Shown here: positions 57,753 through 64,000 of the stretch, piece after piece | Layout of the letters: each line of letters opens with the position of its first letter | How positions within the stretch are numbered: position 1 is the stretch's first letter | Assembly (NCBI RefSeq): GCF_014472415.1 | Contig: NZ_JACSZV010000026.1 | Span: forward strand, 1 to 64,000 | Direction: 5' to 3' | DNA length: 64,000 bases | Source: Pseudomonas sp. N40(2020) | GTDB taxonomy: Bacteria > Pseudomonadota > Gammaproteobacteria > Pseudomonadales > Pseudomonadaceae | The notes under the pieces: generated by a model | The model's input: only the letters and a program-made list of their open reading frames with translations | The model's database searches: none | Told to the model about the DNA's origin: nothing | Translations under genes and position numbers: made by a program

Positions 57753-60088
57753 GCGGCATGCTCCGTAACGGTGGCCGTGTGTTCATGACGCCCGGCCCAC
57801 GGCGCGAGCATGAAACTGAACGCCAGACCGAGACTCACCGACAGGCCGAAATTGCTCACTGCCGGTGTGCTGGAAACTGCCAACAAGCCAAACGACAGCC
57901 ATGTGGTCACGGCCGCCAGCAAGGTGCCGAGCAGGCTTACCGCCGCGCCGCCGACCTGCTCACGCATGAGAATCGCGTAGTCGACGCTGATCGCCGTCAC
58001 CAGCAACAGGCCGAACAGACTGAACAGGGTCAGCGGCTGGCCGAGCCAGCCAAGGCTGGCCAGACTGCACAGCGCCGCCAGCAACGGCAGGGCGACGATG
58101 CGCAACGCGCCGCCGAAACCGAATGGCAGGATCAATACCAGCACGATCAACACGCAGGAGGCGAGTTTCAGTTCGGCGGCGCTGATCTGCGTGGCCGCGA
58201 AAACGTTGTTCAGCTCACCGAGTCGATCCACCAGCACCACGCCCGGCAGATCCAGCGCCTGCACCCGCAGCAGTGAAGGGTTGTTCAGGCCTTGCAGGCT
58301 GGTCATCGCTGCCACACCGTCTTCGGTGGGGCCAAGCCACAGCGTGCGATAGGGCTCGCCGAGCGGGCCGGCCAGCGCGGCGTCGATGTCTTCAAGCGGT
58401 AGCGCCTGCAACTGTTGCAGCTCGGTTTGCAGGGCGGCGAGGGGGACGCCGAGATCAAGCAATGGCTGCCAGACCTGTGGCAGTTTGTTCAGCGCGTCGC
58501 GCACTTGCTGTTGCTGACTCGGCGGGCTGACCAGTTGATCCAGCGCCAGATAGCCTTGCAGTTTGTCGAGGTTGACCAGTTGCTGCAGCCGATCGCTCAG
58601 CGCGGCCTGACGTTCGAGCAATTCTTGCTGGTTGGCCGCGCGAACGAGGAAGAATTGACTGGTCGGCTGATAGCCAGTGATGCGTGCAATGGTCTGCGCT
58701 TCATCGGTCAGGCGTTGCGGTGCGCCGACCCATTGGCGGATGTCGTTTTTGCTTTGCAGTTGCAACAGACCGCCGATGCAGAAGGCGATCAGCAGTGCGA
58801 GCAGCACCGGTGTATGGACACGCTCGAGCAATTTTTCCCGCAGACTAATCAGGCGTTCGGCCAGATGCAGCGGCCATTGCGCCGGGCGCAGTTCGACATT
58901 GTTCAGCAGCGCCGGCAGCAGGCACACCGCCGACAGATAGGCGCCGAGCAACCCGGCGGCGGAGAACACGGCAATTTGTGTCAGCGCCGGGAACGGTGTC
59001 CACGCCAGCGCCAGATAACCGATGGCGCTGGTGATCAGACTCAACGTCAGCCCGGACAGGGTCAGGCGCAGGGCCGGCCAGCTGCGCCAAGGCTTGAGGC
59101 TCCAGCTCTTCGACAGATAGTGCAGCGGGTAATCCACTGCCACGCCGATCAGGCTGGAACCCAGTACCAGGGTCATCACATGCATACGGCCGAACAGCGC
59201 TACACACGCTACCGCCCCGAACAGCATGCCGACCAGCACCGGTACAAACGCCAGCAACACCCGCCAGCGGCGGAACGCCAATAGCAAAAGCAGCAGGATG
59301 CCGAGGGTGGCACCACCACCGACCCAAGTCATCTCGCGAGTGGCTTGCTGCTGACCGTTTGCGGCGTAGAGCAATCCGCTGGCGGCCAGTAATTGCACAT
59401 CGGATTTCGCCGCCTGCTCGCGACTGTGCTGGAGCAGATCCGCCACTTGCAGCGGCAGGTTCATATCGAAAGCGTTGCCGGTGGTGCGCGCACGCAGCAG
59501 CACCCAGCTCTTGCCGTCGGCGTCGGCGACCAATGCACCGCTGCCGATGTCCAGTTGCACCGCGCCGTGTTGCGGCTGGCTGTTCTGGATGCGCCCGGTG
59601 AGGCCCAGCCAGTCATCCTGGTTCGGCACCAGACTGAAACCGGTGAAGGGGTCGAACAGCGCCTGCACCCGTTGCTGAATAAAGGCGTCGGGATGTTCGA
59701 TCAGCAGTTGCCGATCATCCGCCGAGAGCATCGCCAGCCGCCCTTGCAGCAATTGCGTGCGCAGGGCCGGCAGGTCGGCTTGCAGGTTCCACTGCACTTT
59801 TTCGAACAAGCCGCTGGCCTGCCATTGCTCGCCCAGCGTCTGCGCCATGGCCACCGCTTGCTGGCGATCGGCGTGGCCGACCAACACCAGCATTTCGCGG
59901 TTGAGCGGTTCCTGCATGCGTTGTTCGGCGCGCAGTTCAAGTGCATCGGGATTGGTGCCCGGCACCAACTCCATCAGGTTCGCCGACAGCGGCGCACCGT
60001 CGCGCCACTGCCAACCGGCCAGGGCGACAACCGCAAGCAGCAGAATCAGGAACAGCCAGGGCAGCTTGCGTTCACTCGGCAAAGTCAT
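57749..60088 (-). CDS. MMPL/RND-family exporter, ApeM-like
   Basis: Large inner-membrane transporter of 779 residues. One helix (about 9-27) precedes a periplasmic domain of about 220 residues. A five-helix bundle (about 250-410) follows, then a second periplasmic domain (about 435-640) and a further helix bundle (about 645-770). This is the duplicated RND topology of hopanoid and lipid exporters. In aryl polyene clusters such proteins are thought to carry the lipid-linked pigment toward the outer membrane with the LolA-like protein encoded just upstream. It overlaps that gene by 17 bases. Confidence 0.9.
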   Translation of the reverse strand: MTLPSERKLPWLFLILLLAVVALAGWQWRDGAPLSANLMELVPGTNPDALELRAEQRMQEPLNREMLVLVGHADRQQAVAMAQTLGEQWQASGLFEKVQWNLQADLPALRTQLLQGRLAMLSADDRQLLIEHPDAFIQQRVQALFDPFTGFSLVPNQDDWLGLTGRIQNSQPQHGAVQLDIGSGALVADADGKSWVLLRARTTGNAFDMNLPLQVADLLQHSREQAAKSDVQLLAASGLLYAANGQQQATREMTWVGGGATLGILLLLLLAFRRWRVLLAFVPVLVGMLFGAVACVALFGRMHVMTLVLGSSLIGVAVDYPLHYLSKSWSLKPWRSWPALRLTLSGLTLSLITSAIGYLALAWTPFPALTQIAVFSAAGLLGAYLSAVCLLPALLNNVELRPAQWPLHLAERLISLREKLLERVHTPVLLALLIAFCIGGLLQLQSKNDIRQWVGAPQRLTDEAQTIARITGYQPTSQFFLVRAANQQELLERQAALSDRLQQLVNLDKLQGYLALDQLVSPPSQQQQVRDALNKLPQVWQPLLDLGVPLAALQTELQQLQALPLEDIDAALAGPLGEPYRTLWLGPTEDGVAAMTSLQGLNNPSLLRVQALDLPGVVLVDRLGELNNVFAATQISAAELKLASCVLIVLVLILPFGFGGALRIVALPLLAALCSLASLGWLGQPLTLFSLFGLLLVTAISVDYAILMREQVGGAAVSLLGTLLAAVTTWLSFGLLAVSSTPAVSNFGLSVSLGLAFSFMLAPWAGRHEHTATVTEHAA

Positions 60089-60674
60089 GTTGCTCCGCGT
60101 CGCTCAACGGTTGGCCGGCCGTGCTGTCCTGCATGCGCAGCACGGTGCTGTCGCCCTGGGTTTCCAGCAGTTCGATGGTTTGCACCAACTCGCCGCCGTC
60201 GATGTTGATCTGGTTGAACACTTGCTTGAGCAGCATCGAGCGCGGGGTCAGAGTCAGTTTCCATTTCTGCGCATCGCCGCTCAGGGCCAGTTCGAAATCC
60301 CGTTGCAGGCCACTGCTGTCGCCCTGCAACACAGCGAGGAACAAACGGTTCTGCTCGGCGCCGGCGCTCTTGTTCGGCAGCAATTGCCAGCCGTTGCCGT
60401 CACGCCGGGCAATGCCTTTGGCGCTGATGCGGTAATCCTGTTGCAGCGGGGTTTTCAGCAGCCAGAGCAGGCCGTGATTTTTCGCGAGGACGAAGCTGCC
60501 CTTGCTGATCAGCGGCTGAGGCAGGGCGCGCAGGTGTTTTTCCTGGATGAACTGGCCGTGGATCACGTCCGGTCTGGCCAGTTGCTGGCTGAGTTGTTGC
60601 AGGTCGAAGGCGTTGGCCAGCGTTGAAACGGCCAGCAGCGCCAGAGCGCCAAGACTTTTGGAAATCAGGTTCAT
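60072..60674 (-). CDS. LolA-like periplasmic lipid carrier, ApeL-like
   Basis: Exported protein of 200 residues: signal peptide MNLISKSLGALALLAVSTLANA, then a LolA-type half-barrel starting FDLQQLSQQLARPDVIHGQF. It probably shuttles the aryl polyene lipid across the periplasm, together with the MMPL protein. The start ATG overlaps the thioesterase stop by 4 bases; a longer in-frame reading to 60980 lacks a signal peptide and is rejected. Confidence 0.9.
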   Translation of the reverse strand: MNLISKSLGALALLAVSTLANAFDLQQLSQQLARPDVIHGQFIQEKHLRALPQPLISKGSFVLAKNHGLLWLLKTPLQQDYRISAKGIARRDGNGWQLLPNKSAGAEQNRLFLAVLQGDSSGLQRDFELALSGDAQKWKLTLTPRSMLLKQVFNQINIDGGELVQTIELLETQGDSTVLRMQDSTAGQPLSDAEQHDFAE

Positions 60675-61096
60675 CGCAGCATCCTTTCCACGGCATCGGT
60701 GAAGACTTTCGGCGAAGCCAGTTGCATCTCGCGGCTGCTCACTTCGACCGCTACTTGCACCGAGCTGGCGCGGGTCAGGCGTTCGCCGCTTTGCAGGTCG
60801 GTGATCAGATAATTGATCTTCAGGCGGTTTTCCCACTCGACCAGACTGGCGCGCACGTTCAGCTTCTGGCCGAACACCGCGCCACGCACGTAGCGCAATT
60901 GCAGGTCGATAATTGGCCAGGCGTAACCGGATTCGACCATGTGGGTGTAGTTGTGGCCGATCTTGTCGAGCAGCGCGCAACGCGCCACTTCCAGGTATTT
61001 GACGTAATGGCCGTGCCAGACCACGTGCATCGTATCGACGTCAAAGAACGGCACGAGGATTTCCGTATCGGCGTGAAGCACTCCGGCACTACGCAT
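60671..61096 (-). CDS. hotdog-fold acyl thioesterase, ApeK-like
   Basis: 141-residue single hotdog domain of the 4-hydroxybenzoyl-CoA thioesterase type. The active-site Asp is in FFDVDTMHVVWHGHYVKYLE (about 17-36). In related systems ApeK has been assigned as the thioesterase of the pathway. Start ATG 61096 overlaps the ammonia-lyase stop by 8 bases. Confidence 0.87.
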   Translation of the reverse strand: MRSAGVLHADTEILVPFFDVDTMHVVWHGHYVKYLEVARCALLDKIGHNYTHMVESGYAWPIIDLQLRYVRGAVFGQKLNVRASLVEWENRLKINYLITDLQSGERLTRASSVQVAVEVSSREMQLASPKVFTDAVERMLR

Positions 61097-62633
61097 GCAG
61101 CCTCCAGTGTTGTGCGGCGATGCGTTGCAGGCACAGGCGCAGCTCGCCCTCCAGTGCACGGTCTTCGATGACCGGCGGGAAGTCCTTGGCCAGCTCCTCG
61201 TGCATGGCGGCCAACGCTGGCGGCAGTGGTCGGGCGTCTTCGGCCTGACCCCGCAGCCACACCCCTTGGTTAGCAGCGAGCAGCGTGGCCGCGGCGACTT
61301 GTTCGGTCAGCTCCAGCACGCGGATCGCATCGCGGGCAGCGATGGTGCCCATGCTCACCTTGTCCTGGTTGTGGCACTCGGTGGAGCGCGAGAACACGCT
61401 GGCCGGCATGGTGTTTTTCAACGCCTCGGCGGTCCACGCGCTGGTGCCGATCTGTACAGCCTTGAAGCCGTGGTTGAGCATCGCTCGATCGGCGCTGGCG
61501 CCGGACAGGTTGCTCGGCAAACCGTGGTTGTAGCGTTCGTCCACGAGCAACGCGAGTTGGCGGTCGAGCAGGTCGGCGACGTTGGCCACGAGGTTTTTCA
61601 GGCTGTCCATGGCGAACGCGATGTGCCCGCCGTAGAAGTGCCCGCCGTGCAGCACGCGCTCGGCTTCGGCGTCGATGATCGGGTTGTCGTTGGCGCTGTT
61701 GAGTTCGATCTCGATGAACGAACGCAGCCAGTTCAGGCTGTCGGCCAACACACCAAGCACGTGCGGGGCGCAGCGTAGCGAGTAGCGATCCTGCAAGCGA
61801 TGCAGCGGCGCGGTCGGCGCATCGATCGCCAGATCCTTGCGCAGCCACGCGGCGACTTGCATCTGCCCCGGATGCGGTTTAGCGGCGAACAGGCGTTCGT
61901 CGAAGTGTTCCGGGTTGCCTTGCAGCGCCACCACGTTGAGCGCGGTGATGCGCGTGGCCAGTTGCAGCAGGTAATCGGCGCGGGCGTAGGCGAGGCAGGC
62001 GAGGCCGGTCATCACGGCGGTGCCGTTCATCAAGGCCAGCGCTTCTTTCGGGCGCAGCACCAATGGTGTCCAGCCCAATTCGCGATGCACATCGGCAGCC
62101 TGACGGCGCTCGCCACGGAACATCACTTCGCGCTCGCCGGACAGGGTTGCTGCGACGTAGGACAACGGCGTCAGATCGCCGCTGGCGCCGACCGAACCTT
62201 CTTCCGGGATCAGCGGCAGGATGTCGTGTTCGAGGAAGGCGTGCAGACGCTCGAGCAGTTCCACACGCACCCCGGACACGCCGTGGCACAGCGACTGCAA
62301 ACGCGCCGCCAGTACGGCGCGGGTGGCTTGCGCGTCGAGCAGTTTGCCCAGCCCGCAACCGTGAAAAGTGTAGAGATGACGCGGCAGCGCTTCGACGTGA
62401 TGCAGCGGCACCGCGACCACGCAGGAGTCGCCGTAACCGGTGGTCACGCCGTAGATCACGCCTTCCTTGTCCAGCAACGAATCAAGGAACCGCGCGCCCT
62501 TGGCGATGCGCTCGCGGTAAGCCGCGTCGCTCTGCAACTGCACGGGCGCCTGACGGTTGGCCAGGGCCAGCACGTCTTCGATGCGCAAAGGGCGTTCGCC
62601 GAAGGTTACCGGCTCATGAGTTGGCGTCGTCAT
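61089..62633 (-). CDS. MIO-dependent aromatic amino acid ammonia-lyase (HAL/TAL-like)
   Basis: 514-residue ammonia-lyase. The Ala150-Ser151-Gly152 triad (GSVGASGDLTPL) forms the MIO cofactor; catalytic Tyr61 lies in IYGVTTGYG. The selectivity pair corresponding to Ser-His in histidine, Phe-Leu in phenylalanine and His-Leu in tyrosine ammonia-lyases reads Phe90-His91 here. In this cluster it most likely makes a cinnamate or coumarate starter from Phe or Tyr rather than urocanate. Start ATG 62633 has GGAAG upstream and overlaps the acyltransferase end by 20 bases. Confidence 0.88.
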   Translation of the reverse strand: MTTPTHEPVTFGERPLRIEDVLALANRQAPVQLQSDAAYRERIAKGARFLDSLLDKEGVIYGVTTGYGDSCVVAVPLHHVEALPRHLYTFHGCGLGKLLDAQATRAVLAARLQSLCHGVSGVRVELLERLHAFLEHDILPLIPEEGSVGASGDLTPLSYVAATLSGEREVMFRGERRQAADVHRELGWTPLVLRPKEALALMNGTAVMTGLACLAYARADYLLQLATRITALNVVALQGNPEHFDERLFAAKPHPGQMQVAAWLRKDLAIDAPTAPLHRLQDRYSLRCAPHVLGVLADSLNWLRSFIEIELNSANDNPIIDAEAERVLHGGHFYGGHIAFAMDSLKNLVANVADLLDRQLALLVDERYNHGLPSNLSGASADRAMLNHGFKAVQIGTSAWTAEALKNTMPASVFSRSTECHNQDKVSMGTIAARDAIRVLELTEQVAAATLLAANQGVWLRGQAEDARPLPPALAAMHEELAKDFPPVIEDRALEGELRLCLQRIAAQHWRLHA

Positions 62634-63561
62634 CGGTCTTCCAGAAAGGGTAAAAGTTGAACCATTGCTGCGGAGCTTCAAGGCAATAGTGACTCAGGCG
62701 CTGCGCATAGCGAGTGGCCCACTGGTGAATAACCTGCTCGCGCTCGCGGCGTGTCCACACCACAGCATCGGCGAAGGGTTCGAGGGTCAGGCGATAGTGG
62801 CCGTCGGATTGCTTGAGGCACATCAGCAGATTGACCGGGCACTTCAGCAGGCCGGCCAGCAACCACGGGCCTTGCGGAAAGGGCGCCGGGTGGCCGAGAA
62901 AGTCCACGCTGACGCTACGCCCGCCGTGCAACGGTACACGGTCGCCGGCAATCGCCAGCCATTCGCCGCGCTCCAGGCGTTCGTGCAGTTGCAGCATGAT
63001 CACCGGGTCGAGTTCGCTGACCTGAATCAGGCGCAGATTGGTCGCCCCGGCCTCGCCGAGCAAGCGGTTGAATTGCTCGGCGTGCTTGGTGTGCACCAGC
63101 ACATTCATCGTGACCTTCTCGCCGATCTCGGCCAGCGCCCGGCACACTTCAAGATTGCCCAGGTGCGCGCCGACCAGCAGTTGCCCGCGACTGCCGCGCA
63201 ACTGATTGCGCAGCAGCGCCGGATCGATGATTTCGATCTGCTCGATACGCAGCTTGCCATTCCATACGTCGAGCTTGTCGAGCATCGAATCGGCGAACGC
63301 CATGAACTGGCCGAACACCCGCCAATGGCTCGGACGCAAGTCGTCGCGTTGGCTCCATTCGGCCAGTCGCTGCTGGTACTGCCAGGCACTGCGCCGCGCG
63401 GTGCGGCCAAACAGGAAGAAGTACAGAACGATGCCGTACAGCAATGGGCTCAGCAGCCGCCGGCCAAGGACTTTGGCGGCGAACGCGGTGAATTTCATCA
63501 GCAGAAAACTGCCGCGCTCTTCGCGGTCGGCCCAGTGCTTCTTGTCGGTCTCGACGCTCAT
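62614..63561 (-). CDS. LpxL/HtrB-like lipid acyltransferase
   Basis: Inner-membrane-associated acyltransferase of 315 residues. One hydrophobic segment lies at about 36-54. HLGNLE (H-x4-E catalytic motif, about 134-139) and a following GDRVPLHGG segment fit the lauroyl acyltransferase family. In aryl polyene clusters this enzyme is thought to attach an acyl group to the glycosylated lipid anchor. The start overlaps the glycosyltransferase stop by 4 bases. Confidence 0.88.
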   Translation of the reverse strand: MSVETDKKHWADREERGSFLLMKFTAFAAKVLGRRLLSPLLYGIVLYFFLFGRTARRSAWQYQQRLAEWSQRDDLRPSHWRVFGQFMAFADSMLDKLDVWNGKLRIEQIEIIDPALLRNQLRGSRGQLLVGAHLGNLEVCRALAEIGEKVTMNVLVHTKHAEQFNRLLGEAGATNLRLIQVSELDPVIMLQLHERLERGEWLAIAGDRVPLHGGRSVSVDFLGHPAPFPQGPWLLAGLLKCPVNLLMCLKQSDGHYRLTLEPFADAVVWTRREREQVIHQWATRYAQRLSHYCLEAPQQWFNFYPFWKTDDDANS

Positions 63562-64000
63562 GTGCGCCACCGTCGCCAGAGGATGACGGGCAGGCGCAGC
63601 AACATGCCGAAGAACAGCCGCGTGTGCATGCTGGAAATCAGCACGTTGTCGTGGAACAGCCGGAAGTGCGACACGCCATCGAGCGGGTAATGCACGCTGG
63701 TTTGCAGCCAGCGCATCGGCTGATTGCGCCACGACAGGCGCACCAGAATGTCCGAATCGAAATCCATGCGTTTGCCGACTTTGGCCGAGTCGATCACGGC
63801 CAGCGTCGGCGCCAGCGGATAAACGCGGAAGCCACACATCGAATCGCGGATTTGCAGCGACAGCGTATTGATCCACACCATCACGTGGGTCAGGTAACGC
63901 GCGTACAAACGGCCCTTGGGCACGCTCTCATCGAACAGCGGAAAACCGCAGATCATTGCTTCAGGACAGGCGCGGGATTCCTCGACGAAACGGGCGACAT
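63558..64000 (-). CDS. family 2 glycosyltransferase, C-terminal part (cut by window edge)
   Basis: The reading frame is open to the right edge, so only the last about 147 residues are seen. They match the end of GT2 polyprenyl-phosphate type glycosyltransferases: MCGFRVYPLAP, then RMDFDSDILVRLSWRN, followed by a hydrophobic, Arg-rich tail. Aryl polyene clusters carry such an enzyme beside the acyltransferase for building the lipid anchor. The N-terminus with the DXD motif lies outside the window. Confidence 0.85.
   Translation of the reverse strand, partial: VARFVEESRACPEAMICGFPLFDESVPKGRLYARYLTHVMVWINTLSLQIRDSMCGFRVYPLAPTLAVIDSAKVGKRMDFDSDILVRLSWRNQPMRWLQTSVHYPLDGVSHFRLFHDNVLISSMHTRLFFGMLLRLPVILWRRWRT

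Overview
The window comes from a high-GC Pseudomonas chromosome, most likely the P. fluorescens/P. putida side of the genus. The evidence is the gene order (tatABC-hisEI-ubiB-ubiJ-ubiE, the pha locus, hslVU, argS-priA-rpmE, ponA/pilMNOPQ-aroKB-gltBD-hemE), which I recall as conserved across Pseudomonas, together with dense REP-type palindromes containing GTGGGAGCGAGCCTGCTCGCGA. No rRNA, tRNA, CRISPR array, insertion sequence or prophage gene was seen.

Positions 1-48,900 are core genome. The region starts with the last two genes of a polar amino-acid ABC importer (124-1810), an HBM-type chemoreceptor (1935-3851) and rsmE. A leftward block follows for twin-arginine export (tatA, tatB, tatC), histidine synthesis (hisI, hisE) and ubiquinone synthesis (ubiE, ubiJ, ubiB). 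Next is a complete medium-chain-length polyhydroxyalkanoate locus (10,140-17,354): phaC1-phaZ-phaC2-phaD face phaI-phaF, so polymerases, depolymerase, regulator and granule phasins lie together. The HslVU protease, with a clear heat-shock promoter, a SPOR protein, argS and priA run leftward. rpmE, a secreted nuclease and malic enzyme run rightward. ponA (PBP1A) diverges from pilMNOPQ (type IV pilus alignment complex), which is followed by aroK, aroB, a DamX-like ATPase-SPOR protein, gltB, gltD and hemE. A divergent MFS/LysR pair closes the core part.

Positions 48,900-64,000 are accessory and all leftward. From the right edge to 50,436 there is a tightly overlapping operon: glycosyltransferase, LpxL-like acyltransferase, MIO-type ammonia lyase, hotdog thioesterase, LolA-like carrier, MMPL exporter, CPA2 antiporter, halogenase-like flavoprotein, SAM methyltransferase, DUF3261 lipoprotein, ketosynthase, dehydratase, ketoreductase and second ketosynthase. 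This is the downstream part of an aryl polyene (xanthomonadin/flexirubin-like) type II PKS cluster; the last five genes follow the apeN-O-P-Q-R order. The acyl carrier proteins, chain-length factor, AMP ligase and other dehydratase should lie beyond position 64,000. The antiporter, the halogenase-like enzyme with an intact WxWxIP motif and the ammonia lyase with an atypical Phe-His selectivity pair are the least ordinary parts. Just downstream are two paralogous exported proteins of unknown function, one a lipoprotein.

REP/MITE-like repeats of at least five sequence families occupy most intergenic spaces. Probable sigma-32, sigma-54 and sigma-70 promoters and several intrinsic terminators are listed individually.
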